Source: Polaromonas sp. (GTDB taxonomy: Bacteria > Pseudomonadota > Gammaproteobacteria > Burkholderiales > Burkholderiaceae_C). From it: a stretch of DNA of 64,000 nucleotides. The notes under the pieces are model-generated. The model was not told where the DNA came from, did not search any database, and saw only the letters and a program-made list of their open reading frames with translations. The stretch lies in assembly GCF_010365105.1 (NCBI RefSeq), contig NZ_JAAFGZ010000017.1, positions 62,001-126,000 of the forward strand, written 5' to 3'. The position numbers and the translations under genes were made by a program. Below, piece after piece: positions 26,429 to 36,157 of the stretch (position 1 is the first letter of the stretch; each line of letters begins with the position of its first letter).

Positions 26429-27961
26429 TCAGGCGAACAGCGCCTTGTACTGCTCGCGCAAGACATTCTTCTGCACCTTGCCCATGGTGTTGCGAGGCAA
26501 CTCGCTGACCACGAAGCATTGCTTGGGCACCTTGAAGTTGGCCATTTTTGACTTCATTTCGGCCATGATCTGTGCGCTGTCGAGCACGGCTCCTGGCTTC
26601 GCAATCACCACGGCCACGCCGACTTCGCCAAAGTCGGGGTGCGGCACGCCGACCACGGCGCTTTCAGCCACGCCCGGCAGCTCGTTGATAAAGCCTTCGA
26701 TCTCGGCCGGATAGACGTTGTAGCCGCCGCTGATGATCAGGTCCTTGCTGCGCCCGACGATGGTGATGTAGCCGTCAGCATCAATTTTTCCGACATCGCC
26801 GGTCTTGAAATAACCGTCAGCGGTAAACTCTTCGGCGGTTTTCTCGGGCATGCGCCAGTAGCCCGAAAAGACATTCGGCCCTTGCACCTGGATATTGCCG
26901 ATTTCGTCCACCGGCAGCGGCTGGCCCTCATCGCCCTGCACCCGCAGACTGACACCAGGCAGCGCAAAGCCGACCGTGCCGCCGCGCCGCTCGCCATTTT
27001 GGTAAGGGTTGGACGTCAGCATCGCGGTTTCGGACATGCCGTAGCGCTCCAGAATGGTCTGGCCGGTGCGCGCCTGCCATTCGCGAAAGGTCTCGATCAG
27101 CAGCGGCGCCGATCCCGCAATAAACAAACGCATGTTGCGGCAGGCGTCCAGCGTCAAGCCAGGCTCGGCCAGCAGCCGCACATACAGCGTCGGCACGCCC
27201 ATGAACACGGTCGCTTCGGGCAGCTTTTCAATGACCTTTTTCGGATCGAATTTCGACAGCCAGATCATCTTGCTGCCGTTGATCAGCGCGCCGTGAATGG
27301 CGACGAACAGGCCGTGGACATGAAAAATCGGCAAGGCATGGATCAGCACGTCGCCGCCCTCTTCCCGTGTCCGCCAGCCCCAGTAGTCTTTCAGCACGCG
27401 CGCATTGCTCAGCAGGTTGCCATGCGACAGCATCGCGCCCTTGCTGCGCCCGGTCGTGCCGCTGGTGTACAGGATCGCCGCCATGTCGTCCGGTTGCTTG
27501 ACAGCCACTTCATGCCGGTCGCTGCAATGCGCGGCGCGCGCCAAGAGAGAGCCGCTGCGGTCGTCATCGAGCGTGAAGACGTTCTGCGTGCCGGCCTTGA
27601 AGGCGATCTTGCTGACCCAGCCAAAATTGGCACTGCTGCAGGCCACCACGGCCGGCTCGGCATTGCCGATGAAATACTCGATCTCGGCGCTCTGGTAAGC
27701 GGTATTCAAAGGCAAAAACACAAAGCCGGCACGCAGCGTGGCCAGGTACAGGACCATCGCCTCGACCGATTTCTCGACCTGCACGGCAATCCGGGCGCCT
27801 TCTGGCAGGCCCAGGGACTGCAGCAGATTGGCCATCATGGCGCTGCCATGCTCCAGGTCGCGCCATGAATACAGCAGGCCGCTGCCGGTTTCAATGGCGA
27901 CTTCGTCCAGGTCGGCGGGAAAGGCGGCACGCAGCGCGGCAAACAGGTTGTGGTTGTTCAT
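26429..27961 (-). CDS. matB: Malonyl-CoA synthetase
   Basis: ATP-dependent ligase forming malonyl-CoA from malonate, 510 aa. ANL superfamily: P-loop ILYTSGTTGRSKGAM, motif ERYGMSETAML, hinge GYFKTGDVGKID and the adenylation-half lysine in NTMGKVQKNVL. The sequence resembles MatB rather than acetyl-CoA synthetase in length and in the RRGGTVGFALPG stretch. Last gene of a minus-strand cluster with malonyl-CoA decarboxylase, which together convert malonate to acetyl-CoA. Gap to the crotonase gene is 36 bp. Confidence 0.92.
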   Translation of the reverse strand: MNNHNLFAALRAAFPADLDEVAIETGSGLLYSWRDLEHGSAMMANLLQSLGLPEGARIAVQVEKSVEAMVLYLATLRAGFVFLPLNTAYQSAEIEYFIGNAEPAVVACSSANFGWVSKIAFKAGTQNVFTLDDDRSGSLLARAAHCSDRHEVAVKQPDDMAAILYTSGTTGRSKGAMLSHGNLLSNARVLKDYWGWRTREEGGDVLIHALPIFHVHGLFVAIHGALINGSKMIWLSKFDPKKVIEKLPEATVFMGVPTLYVRLLAEPGLTLDACRNMRLFIAGSAPLLIETFREWQARTGQTILERYGMSETAMLTSNPYQNGERRGGTVGFALPGVSLRVQGDEGQPLPVDEIGNIQVQGPNVFSGYWRMPEKTAEEFTADGYFKTGDVGKIDADGYITIVGRSKDLIISGGYNVYPAEIEGFINELPGVAESAVVGVPHPDFGEVGVAVVIAKPGAVLDSAQIMAEMKSKMANFKVPKQCFVVSELPRNTMGKVQKNVLREQYKALFA

Positions 27962-27997
27962 GGGATGAAAGATGTCAAAAATGAAGGATGCAGCCGT

Positions 27998-28780
27998 TCA
28001 GGCGCTGAACGCCGGCGGACGCTTTTCCATGAAGGCGGTGATGCCTTCACGGTGTTCGCCAGAGGCCGCATAGTCATAGGCAGTCGCTATTGTATTTATA
28101 GCTGCCTGTGCAGGTGGGACGTGCGCAAGCGCCCGAAATGATGCTTTATTCAGGCGTGCGGCCTGGGGCGCCAGTTGCAAGATGCGCCGGAGCCGTTCCT
28201 GCACTGCATCGTCCAGCGCATCGGCTGCCAGCACCTGGTTCAAAAAGCCGCGCTGCTTCATCTCGGCCGCGTCCAGCACTGCGGCCGACAGCAGCATTTC
28301 GCGCGCCGTCAGCTCGCCCACGGCGCGCATCACCAGCGCCGCCTCGCGCGGCGCCATAGGAAAGCCGAGCTTCGCAATCGGCGCGCCAAAACGCGCGCTG
28401 CCGGCAGCCAGCCGAATGTCGCAGCAGCTGGCAATCTCCACGCCGGCGCCCATGCAGTTGCCCTTGATCTGCGCGACGATGGGCACGTCGCAGTCGAGCA
28501 TGGCCTGCAGCCCGCCCCAGACGTCGTTTTCATGAAAGTCGCGAAGGCTGGCCGGGTCGAAGCGGAAACCGGCGTATTCGGAAATGTCGCCGCCCGCGCA
28601 AAAGTTGCCGCCTTCCCCACGAACCAGCACACAGCGCACATCGCTTCGCTGCTGGATCGCTGCAAAAGCAGCGCGCAATTCGCGCCACATCAGCCGCGAC
28701 ATGGCGTTGAATTTGCCGGGATGCGACAGCGTGACCGTCGCCAGGAAACCAGAAACCTCAAAAAGAACAGCGCTACTCAT
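27998..28780 (-). CDS. Enoyl-CoA hydratase/isomerase (crotonase) family protein
   Basis: 260 aa crotonase fold. The oxyanion-hole segments are GNFCAGGDISEY and KGNCMGAGVEIASCCDIRLA. One of the usual glutamates sits where crotonases vary, so hydratase versus isomerase or hydrolase cannot be decided. Start MSSAVLFEVSG has GGAAA upstream. It lies between the binding-protein gene and matB in the malonate cluster. A copy of the 17-bp GCTAT-N7-ATAGC repeat lies inside the frame near the C terminus and encodes AAINTIATA without a shift. Confidence 0.8.
   Translation of the reverse strand: MSSAVLFEVSGFLATVTLSHPGKFNAMSRLMWRELRAAFAAIQQRSDVRCVLVRGEGGNFCAGGDISEYAGFRFDPASLRDFHENDVWGGLQAMLDCDVPIVAQIKGNCMGAGVEIASCCDIRLAAGSARFGAPIAKLGFPMAPREAALVMRAVGELTAREMLLSAAVLDAAEMKQRGFLNQVLAADALDDAVQERLRRILQLAPQAARLNKASFRALAHVPPAQAAINTIATAYDYAASGEHREGITAFMEKRPPAFSA
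28086..28102. repeat. 17-bp dispersed repeat inside the crotonase gene
   Basis: GCTATTGTATTTATAGC with exact 5-7-5 spacing. It is the only copy in this window that lies inside a coding frame. Confidence 0.7.
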
Positions 28781-28926
28781 CGAATCAATTTCCAGTAACA
28801 AAGGGAAGGCTTGGGAACGATTCCTTTCCAGCCAGGGCCGCGGAACCGGCTTTGCCGGGCCGCAGGCGCAGCGGCCCCCTCGGGGGGCAGCGAACCACGC
28901 GAAGCGGGGAGCGTGGGGGCAACACC

Positions 28927-29922
28927 CTAGTCCAGCTTGGCGCCGGAGGCCTTGACCACGGCCGCCCAGCGTTTGACTTCGGCGCTGACAAACGCGCCGA
29001 ACTGCGCCGGCGTCAGGTTGCCGAACTCGGCGCCGTTGCTGGCCCAGATGGTTTTCAGCTCGTCAGTGGCAGCGACCTTGCGCAGGTCTTCGACGATGCG
29101 CGCCTGCACATCGGGCGGCGTACCCTTGGGCGCCCACATGCCATACCAGGTGGTGACGGTGTAGTCGGGCAGGCCGAGTTCGGTGGCGCACGGCACATTG
29201 GGGAAAGCCGGGTTGCGTTTGGCGCCCGAGACCATCAGCGCCTTGATGCGGCCCCCCTTGATGTGCGCCGCCGATGAACCCAGGCCGTCGAACATCATGT
29301 CCACGTTGCCCGAGATCAAATCCTGCAGCGCCGGCCCCGCGCCCCGGTAGGGAATGTGCGTGATGAAAGTCTGCGTCTGCTGCTTGAACAGTTCGCCCGC
29401 CAGGTGGTGCGACGTGCCCGCGCCGGCCGAGCCATAGTTGAAACCGCCCGGCTTGCCGCGCACCTGCGTCAAAAAAGCCTTGAAGTCGCCCGGAATGTTC
29501 TTCGGGTTGACGACCAGCACCTGCGGCACGTTGGCCATCAGCGCCAGCGGCACGAAGTCTTTTTCAATGTCGTAGTCGAGCTTGGGGTACATCGACGGCG
29601 CAATCGCATGGTGCACCGCGCCCATGAACAGGGTGTAGCCGTCGGGCTGCGCACGCGCCGCAATGCCGGCGCCCAAGGTGCCGCCGGCACCGCCCCGGTT
29701 GTCGATGATGAGCTGCTTGCCGGTCAGCTTGGCAAACTGCGCCGACAGCGGGCGGGCAAAGGCGTCGGTGCCGCCGCCGGCCGGAAACGGCACGATGACG
29801 GTGACCGGCTTGACCGGCCAGGCCGACTGGGCGTGGCTGGTCAAGGACAGCGCGGCCATGCCGGCTGTGGCGCCACGCAAGATGCTGCGGCGGGTGACGC
29901 TGTGCTCGAAGTGAAATGTCAT
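28927..29922 (-). CDS. Bug/TctC-family tripartite tricarboxylate transporter binding protein
   Basis: 331-aa periplasmic solute-binding protein. The N terminus carries a twin-arginine-like signal (RRSILRGATAGMAALSL ending SHAQS) before WPVKPVTVIVPFPAGGGTD, the start signature of Bug proteins; IIDNRGGAGGTLGA is also diagnostic. ATG has AGGAG at 7 nt. These proteins feed TctAB-type permeases with carboxylates. No tctA or tctB is seen in the window. Position between malonyl-CoA decarboxylase and the crotonase suggests malonate or a related acid as ligand. Confidence 0.92.
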   Translation of the reverse strand: MTFHFEHSVTRRSILRGATAGMAALSLTSHAQSAWPVKPVTVIVPFPAGGGTDAFARPLSAQFAKLTGKQLIIDNRGGAGGTLGAGIAARAQPDGYTLFMGAVHHAIAPSMYPKLDYDIEKDFVPLALMANVPQVLVVNPKNIPGDFKAFLTQVRGKPGGFNYGSAGAGTSHHLAGELFKQQTQTFITHIPYRGAGPALQDLISGNVDMMFDGLGSSAAHIKGGRIKALMVSGAKRNPAFPNVPCATELGLPDYTVTTWYGMWAPKGTPPDVQARIVEDLRKVAATDELKTIWASNGAEFGNLTPAQFGAFVSAEVKRWAAVVKASGAKLD

Positions 29923-29968
29923 GCGAGTCTCCTTTTTATTTCTGTTTTGGTGTTTTTCGGGCAAGCCG

Positions 29969-31438
29969 TCAAATATACAAATCATGAATCCCGGTGGATA
30001 CCGGGACTTTCCCCTGCGCCAGCATCGCCCGGTGCTTGTCCAGGCGCTTGAGGTCATACAGGTAGTTCACCATCAGTCCGTACGATTGCCTGAGACCTTT
30101 GGGCGACGGGTCGGCGGCCCAGTTGAGCCGCTCGACCCGGGCACCGTTGCCCAGGTGGAACCGCGCCACCGGGTCGAGCGGCTGGCCGTCCTTCACCCCC
30201 TGCCCGAGGTAATGCGCAGCGCATTGCAGCAGCACCTGGCGCACGGGCGACTTTTCCGGCAAGTCCAGCGGATGTTCAATCGCTGCCAGAAAGCTGCCCT
30301 GCGTGGGCGCGCCGTTGCCGAGCGCCTGGCCCAGCGCCGCGCGTTCCTTGTCGGCCATTTTGTCGAGCAGCGATGCGGCATGCTTGCCAAGCCAGCTCCG
30401 CAAACCCGGAATCGGCGACAGCGTCGCAAACACCTTGAGCTTGGGAAATTCGTCCTTGAGCGTTTCCACCACGCGCTTGATCAGCGAGTCGCCGAAACTC
30501 ACGCCGCGCAAGCCGGGCTGGGTGTTGCTGATCGAATAGAAAATGGCGGTTGTCGCCTTGTCCAGATCCGCTGCAGCCGCCTGTTCATCGAGCAGCGGCA
30601 TGATGCCCTCGGCCATTTCATCGACCAGCGCAACCTCGACAAAAATCAAGGGCACGCCGGGCAGGCGCGGGTGAAAAAACCCATAGCAGCGGCGGTCGCT
30701 GTCCAGGCGGTTCTTCACATCGGCCCAGCTCTTGATGTCATGCACCGCTTCGTACTGGATCAGTTTTTCAATCAAGGAAGCCGGCGAATCCCAGCTGATG
30801 CGGCGCAGGTCCAGAAAGCCCACGTCGAACCAGGTCGAGAACATGTACTCCATTTCCACATCCAGCGCCATCAGCCGCTTGTCGGCCTTGAGGAAAGGCA
30901 GTATTTCGGCACGCAGCTCGACCAGGAACTGAACGCCCTGCGGGTACACGCTGAAGCGCTGGAGCAGGCGGCGGCGCGGCGACACGGTGGCGCGGCGGTA
31001 ATGCACCTCGGCCACGGCTTCGTCGGGCGTGCCGACGGCGGCGGCAAACCGTGCCTGGGCTTCCTTCGTTTTTTGCGCATCGGCGACAAACATCTCGCTC
31101 ATCAGCAGCCACAGGTCGCGGCGCTGCGCCAGCGGGGCACCAGCGTGCCAGGCGGCCACGTCCATGGCGCGGCGCCCGCCTTCGACCTCGCTCACGCGCG
31201 GGTCGATGATGGACTGGAGCTCCTCGAAGGCCCGGCGCAGCAGGCGCGGCGACAGCGCCTCGCCCTCCTGGCGCAGCGTGGCTTCGAGGCGCTCGGCAAT
31301 GGAGCGGGCGAGCTGGCTTTCTTTGGCCGGCGGTGTTGCGGAGGTTCCGCTCGCATCCTGCGCCTCAGCTTGCGGTTTGGGCGAGGCGGCAGGCAGCAGG
31401 CGCGAGACACTGCGGCCAAGCCAGTTGGTGCTGCTCAT
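29969..31438 (-). CDS. matA: Malonyl-CoA decarboxylase
   Basis: Decarboxylates malonyl-CoA to acetyl-CoA, 489 aa. The N-terminal helical domain (to about 180) and the GNAT-like catalytic domain are both present; the catalytic segment GFFHPRLPGVPLIFVEVAL and the C-terminal NWAADPSPKGLRQSYGLMVNYLYDL are strongly conserved in MCD. ATG MSSTNWLGRSV; an N-terminal low-complexity stretch follows. First gene of the malonate cluster, 185 bp after lgt. Together with matB it supplies acetyl-CoA from malonate. Confidence 0.93.
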   Translation of the reverse strand: MSSTNWLGRSVSRLLPAASPKPQAEAQDASGTSATPPAKESQLARSIAERLEATLRQEGEALSPRLLRRAFEELQSIIDPRVSEVEGGRRAMDVAAWHAGAPLAQRRDLWLLMSEMFVADAQKTKEAQARFAAAVGTPDEAVAEVHYRRATVSPRRRLLQRFSVYPQGVQFLVELRAEILPFLKADKRLMALDVEMEYMFSTWFDVGFLDLRRISWDSPASLIEKLIQYEAVHDIKSWADVKNRLDSDRRCYGFFHPRLPGVPLIFVEVALVDEMAEGIMPLLDEQAAAADLDKATTAIFYSISNTQPGLRGVSFGDSLIKRVVETLKDEFPKLKVFATLSPIPGLRSWLGKHAASLLDKMADKERAALGQALGNGAPTQGSFLAAIEHPLDLPEKSPVRQVLLQCAAHYLGQGVKDGQPLDPVARFHLGNGARVERLNWAADPSPKGLRQSYGLMVNYLYDLKRLDKHRAMLAQGKVPVSTGIHDLYI

Positions 31439-31592
31439 GCTCGCGAGCCGCTGCGGGTTGCAGAGGCAGTTGCGTGCGCATCAAGCGCCTGGGGCGGCAA
31501 TGAATTCCAGGCAAGAACCATGGAATGAACTCCTTGAAAGGGTGAAATTCATCGCCACCGCCCGAACCCCAAAAAAGACAGGCCGCCGAATG

Positions 31593-31609
31593 ACTATGAA
31601 ATAAATAGC
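31593..31609. repeat. 17-bp dispersed repeat after lgt
   Basis: ACTATGAAATAAATAGC, one mismatch in the left arm of GCTAT-N7-ATAGC; 15 bp beyond the lgt stop. Confidence 0.55.
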
Positions 31610-31623
31610 GCCTGATGACCGTG

Positions 31624-32439
31624 CTATGTGCGCAAAGGCCGGTTTGAGGCCCAAACCCAGAGCCAGACACCGGCGCCGATCATGGGAACGCACAGCCACT
31701 GGCCCATGCTCATGCCCAGCGCCAGGATGCCGAGGAAATCATCGGGCTCGCGGAAAAACTCGGCGATGAAACGGAACACGCCGTAGCCGACCAGAAAGGC
31801 ACCCGAGACCTGGCCCATCTTGCGAGGGCCTCTGGCGTACAGCCACAACAGCACGAACAGCAGCAGGCCTTCCATCAGGAACTGGTAGACCTGCGACGGG
31901 TGGCGCGGCAGCATCGAGCCGCTGTGCGGAAACACCATGCCCCACGGCAAATCAGGCGAACTGAAGCGGCCCCACAGTTCGCCGTTGATGAAGTTGCCGA
32001 CGCGCCCGGCCGCAAGTCCGGTCGGCACGCAAGGCGCGATGAAGTCCATCACCTGCAGCCACGGACGGTGGCGCGAGCGCGCAAACCAGAGTTGCGATGC
32101 CAGCACGCCGAGCATGCCGCCGTGAAAGCTCATGCCACCCTGCCAGACGAAAAAGATCTCCAGCGGATGCGAGAGGTAGTAGCCCGGCTTGTAGAACAGG
32201 CAATAACCCAGCCGCCCGCCAATCACCACGCCCATCACGCCTAGAAAAAGAATGTCCTCGATGTCCCGGCGCGACCAGGCACCGGGCCCGGTGATGGATG
32301 CATAGGGTTCATGGCGCAGACGCAGGCTGGCGAGGAAAAAGAACAGGCCAAAGGCGGCGAGGTAGGTCAGGCCATACCAGTGAATGGCCAGCGGGCCGAG
32401 TTGCAGCGCAACAGGATTGATTTCGGGATGGATGAGCAT
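31624..32439 (-). CDS. lgt: Prolipoprotein diacylglyceryl transferase
   Basis: Inner-membrane enzyme that adds diacylglycerol to the lipobox cysteine of prolipoproteins. 271 aa with seven predicted helices; the Lgt signature [14 protein letters not shown] and the downstream [13 protein letters not shown] are intact. I start at [13 protein letters not shown], the family's normal N terminus; a TTG seven codons upstream is possible. Neighbours are unrelated (malonate cluster and a sensor kinase). PotF and the lipoprotein at 63 kb would be substrates. Confidence 0.96.
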   Translation of the reverse strand: MLIHPEINPVALQLGPLAIHWYGLTYLAAFGLFFFLASLRLRHEPYASITGPGAWSRRDIEDILFLGVMGVVIGGRLGYCLFYKPGYYLSHPLEIFFVWQGGMSFHGGMLGVLASQLWFARSRHRPWLQVMDFIAPCVPTGLAAGRVGNFINGELWGRFSSPDLPWGMVFPHSGSMLPRHPSQVYQFLMEGLLLFVLLWLYARGPRKMGQVSGAFLVGYGVFRFIAEFFREPDDFLGILALGMSMGQWLCVPMIGAGVWLWVWASNRPLRT

Positions 32440-32488
32440 GGGGTGCCATTGTGCATGCAAGCCAGACCGTCAGCGCCGGTCGCCACCT

Positions 32489-35400
32489 TCAGACTTCAGG
32501 CACCACGGCTTGCGCCGGACTGGCCTGCAACGCGAGTTTTTCGCCAACGCTCGAGAGTATTTCCTCGACCTCGCGCACTCCGGCCGGCTTGACCAGGTGG
32601 TAGGAAAAACCGGCATGCTTGGAGCGTTGCCGGTCTGACTCGCGTCCATAGCCCGTCAGGGCGACCAGCACGGTATCTTTCAGCGTGGCTTCCTGGCGCA
32701 GCCGCCTTGCCACCTCGTAACCCGTGAGTCCAGGCAGGCCGATATCGAGCACCACCACGTCGGGGCGCATGGCCAGGGCGGCTTGCACGGCACTGGGACC
32801 GTCATAGGCGACTTCGACCTCATGCCCGGACAGCCTGAGCAGCCTGGCCAGGAACTCCACCGCGTCCACGCTGTCATCGACGGCCAGCACCCGGCAGCGC
32901 CTGCCAGCAGGCCGGGCCGGCGCTTCCACAGGCGGCGGCAAGGGCAGCGGTGGCTCGACCGCCTGCATGACCGGCAGACGAACGACGAATTCGCTGCCCT
33001 GCCCCAGGACGCTGTTCACCGCGACGCTGCCACCGTGCAGTTCGAGCAGTTGCCGGACCAGGCTCAAGCCGATGCCCATGCCGCCTTGCGAGCGGTCAAT
33101 GCTGCGTTCGGCTTGCGTGAACAGGTCAAAGATGTGGGGCAGCAGTTCGGCGGCAATGCCCATGCCGGTATCGCGCACCTTGATCACCGCCACTGCCGCG
33201 CCAGCCGCTGACCCGGCATCGCCTTCCTGCACGACGCTGAGCCACAGGCGGCCGCCCTCTTCGGTGTATTTGGCGGCATTGTTGAGCAGGTTGACCAGTA
33301 CCTGCTCCAGCCGGGTGGCATCGGCATCAAGCCAGACCGGATGCGGCGGCAGCGACAGCGTGAGCTGTTGCCGGCGCCTGGCAATCAACGGCCGGGTTGT
33401 TTCCAGCGCCCTTTCAACGATATCACCCACGCAGACCGGCGCCTTGCGAAGCCGCACATTGCCGCTGGTGATGCGGGAGACGTCCAGCAGGTCATCGATC
33501 AGGTGCTTCATCTGGCCGACCTGCCGCTCGATGACGTCGCAAGCCTGCCGGTACACCGGGCCCTGGTTTTCCTGCAACCGAAGCAGTTCCGCCGCGCTGG
33601 TCAACGGTGCCAGCGGGTTGCGCAGCTCATGGCTGAGCATCGCCAGGAATTCATCCTTGCGGCGGTGCAGATCGACCAGGGCCTGTGCCTGCGCCTGCGT
33701 CTGCCGCTCTAGGCGGCTGCGCTCGGTGACGTCGAACCAGAAACCGACTATGCGCTTGGGCACGCCACCCTCAAAATGCACGCGCCCCACGCTCGCGATC
33801 CAGCGCACGGTGCCATCGCGCAGCACGATGCGCTGGTCGATCGCGAGTTGTCCGTCGCCTGCCGGGTCGCAGGCATGCCGGAACGCAGCGATGCCCGCCA
33901 GGCGGTCATCCGGGTGGAAGTGCGACATGATCTGCGGACGATCCAGCTGCGCATCGGGCTCGTAGCCCAGCATTTTCTTGATCTGCGTCGAGACATGGAA
34001 ATAGCCACCCTGCAGGTCGCGGTCGAACGTGCCGAAATGGGCCGCCTCGGCGGCGAGCCGCAAGCGCTCTTCGCTTTCGCGCAGCGCGACTTCGGCGTGT
34101 TTGCGCGCGGTCACGTCGCGGGAGACGACAAGCAGGCGCGCAGGCTTGCCACCGTCATCAAGGATTGGCGAAATCAACACGTCCCACCACTTGGCTTCGC
34201 CGCGCAGCGTTCGAAAAGACCCGACGAAGGCACCCGTCCCGCCAGCCAGCGCCGCCACAAGCGCCGCTTGCGCCTCCTGCCTGTCGTCGTGGTTGATCCA
34301 AAAATCAAGCCACGATTTGTTCAAAAACGGCCGGATATCTTCGATGCCCAGCAGTTCCTGCCCGCTCAGCATCGACAACAAATTTCCGTCGCGGTTCAGA
34401 ACCTTGACGCAATCAGCGCTGCTTTTGAGAATACTGCGGCTGAACGCTTCGCTTTGGCGCAGCGCTTCCTCCGACGCCCGCTGCTCCGTGATGTCCTGCG
34501 CGACGCCGGTAATGCGGACCGGCTGGCCGCTCGCATCAGAAAAACCGCGCCAACGCGAATGCAGCCAGCGCACGCTGCCATTGGGCCAGACAGTGCGAAA
34601 TTCCACCTCGCCGTCCGTCCCGGTTTCGAGCGCGAGCGTTCGCGCCGCCAGAAAGCGGGCTCTGTCGCCAGGATGGGTCGTGGCCATGGCAAGCGGGAAA
34701 CTCATTTCAGCGTCAGGCGGCAGGCCGGACAGCGCCTTGCGCCGCTCGCTCCAGACCAGCTTGTCGGCCACCAGGTCCCAGTCCCAGATGCCGGTCTTTC
34801 CGATTTCGAACGCCAACTCCAGTGTCTCCTGGCTTTTGCGGAGCGCCTCTTCGGCCTGCTTGCGCCCAGTGATGTTGCACATCGTTCCGATCACCCGGAG
34901 CCCATCCAGCCCAGACACTGGCTGGCCCGTGAACTCGATCCAGCGCAACTCGCCGTTCGGGCGGTGGACGCGGCCCTGGTAGAAGAATCGCGCCCCGGTC
35001 TGCACGGTGTTGATGATGGCCTGCTCGAAAGCCGCCAGATCGTCGGCATGAACAAATTCTGCCGCAAAGCGGGCGGCGGTCACCGGCCTGTCGCCCTGGG
35101 TCAGGCCCACAATTTCATAGGTCCGCTCGTTTTCCCAGGTGATGCGATCGCCGTCGGACTGCCAGGTCCAGATGCCCAGTTCGGCAGCGTCGGTGGCCAC
35201 CTGCAAGAGCGCACCGCTTGCTTGCTGCGCCGTCTCGGCCAGCCGGCGGGCGGCCCGTTCCCAGCGCAGATAGATGAACATCAGCAGCAAGGCGAGACTG
35301 CCCAGCGCACCTCCCAGCAGGACCGATTGCATCGTCCTGCGGCTGTTCGCCTGACGGATGGCGCTACGCTCTTTCAGCAGTTGCGCCTCCTGCGCCTGAG

Positions 35401-35953
35401 CCTGGCCCACCAGCGCCCGGATGTCGTCCATGTGTTTCTTGCCCGACTGCGCCATGACCGCCGCGCGGGCGGCCGGGAAACCCTGGCTTTCGCTTAGCGC
35501 GATGGTCTTTGCGAGAACAGCGAACTTGGACGCGATCAGCGGCTCAAGTGCGTCCAGCCGTTGCTGTTGAGGGGGGTTGTCCGCGGTCAGGCGACGCAGG
35601 TCGGCCAAAACGACCGGCACCGCCTCCAGGCCCGCGCGATATGGCGCCAGATAGTCCTGGTTCCCGGTGATGATGAAGCCGCGCTGCCCGGTTTCCGCAT
35701 CCTTGAGGCTGGACAGCAGTTCACCAAATTCCTGAATCACCACGCGGGTGTGCGTTTCCAAGCGTTCCGAATCGGTTGCGGCCTGCATGTTTTGATACGC
35801 CAGCCAGCCCACGCCCGCCAGGCAGCCAAGGACAAACACCAGCAGGGCTTCGACCAGCAGGTGTTTGTTGGCGTTACCGGGCAAGCTGGCAGGAATGCCC
35901 GCACGATCCGGGCCGTGCATTGCCTTGTCGATTGGTGGACCCTGCGCGGTCAC
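32489..35953 (-). CDS. Hybrid sensor histidine kinase with CHASE3, four PAS domains and a receiver
   Basis: 1154-aa membrane sensor. Order: helix 32-54, periplasmic CHASE3 domain (about 60-200), second helix about 208-228, four PAS/PAC units (about 245-755), HisKA with phospho-accepting His775 in MLSHELRNP, HATPase with NLLNNAAKY, DTGMGI and GGMGIGLSLV, and a C-terminal receiver with Asp1070 in VVVLDIGLPG. All catalytic residues are present. GTG start with AGGA upstream; an ATG 11 codons further in is an alternative. No response-regulator gene is next to it, so its output is unknown. Confidence 0.9.
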   Translation of the reverse strand: MTAQGPPIDKAMHGPDRAGIPASLPGNANKHLLVEALLVFVLGCLAGVGWLAYQNMQAATDSERLETHTRVVIQEFGELLSSLKDAETGQRGFIITGNQDYLAPYRAGLEAVPVVLADLRRLTADNPPQQQRLDALEPLIASKFAVLAKTIALSESQGFPAARAAVMAQSGKKHMDDIRALVGQAQAQEAQLLKERSAIRQANSRRTMQSVLLGGALGSLALLLMFIYLRWERAARRLAETAQQASGALLQVATDAAELGIWTWQSDGDRITWENERTYEIVGLTQGDRPVTAARFAAEFVHADDLAAFEQAIINTVQTGARFFYQGRVHRPNGELRWIEFTGQPVSGLDGLRVIGTMCNITGRKQAEEALRKSQETLELAFEIGKTGIWDWDLVADKLVWSERRKALSGLPPDAEMSFPLAMATTHPGDRARFLAARTLALETGTDGEVEFRTVWPNGSVRWLHSRWRGFSDASGQPVRITGVAQDITEQRASEEALRQSEAFSRSILKSSADCVKVLNRDGNLLSMLSGQELLGIEDIRPFLNKSWLDFWINHDDRQEAQAALVAALAGGTGAFVGSFRTLRGEAKWWDVLISPILDDGGKPARLLVVSRDVTARKHAEVALRESEERLRLAAEAAHFGTFDRDLQGGYFHVSTQIKKMLGYEPDAQLDRPQIMSHFHPDDRLAGIAAFRHACDPAGDGQLAIDQRIVLRDGTVRWIASVGRVHFEGGVPKRIVGFWFDVTERSRLERQTQAQAQALVDLHRRKDEFLAMLSHELRNPLAPLTSAAELLRLQENQGPVYRQACDVIERQVGQMKHLIDDLLDVSRITSGNVRLRKAPVCVGDIVERALETTRPLIARRRQQLTLSLPPHPVWLDADATRLEQVLVNLLNNAAKYTEEGGRLWLSVVQEGDAGSAAGAAVAVIKVRDTGMGIAAELLPHIFDLFTQAERSIDRSQGGMGIGLSLVRQLLELHGGSVAVNSVLGQGSEFVVRLPVMQAVEPPLPLPPPVEAPARPAGRRCRVLAVDDSVDAVEFLARLLRLSGHEVEVAYDGPSAVQAALAMRPDVVVLDIGLPGLTGYEVARRLRQEATLKDTVLVALTGYGRESDRQRSKHAGFSYHLVKPAGVREVEEILSSVGEKLALQASPAQAVVPEV

Positions 35954-36157
35954 GCCAGCATCCTGGCCAGAAGGAAAGTGTTCGTCATGGGGTGAGGTCT
36001 TTAAGGCGGGGAGAAAATTGTGCGCAAGGCAACAAGCGTAATTTTTTGTCCCTGCCTGGTCTCTACGTTACGCCTTTTGTCCTTCATGCATCTTGCAGAC
36101 GTCAACTTGCGGCCATCGCCAGACAGGTATATTGCTCCTTTCGGTCCGTCGAAACGG

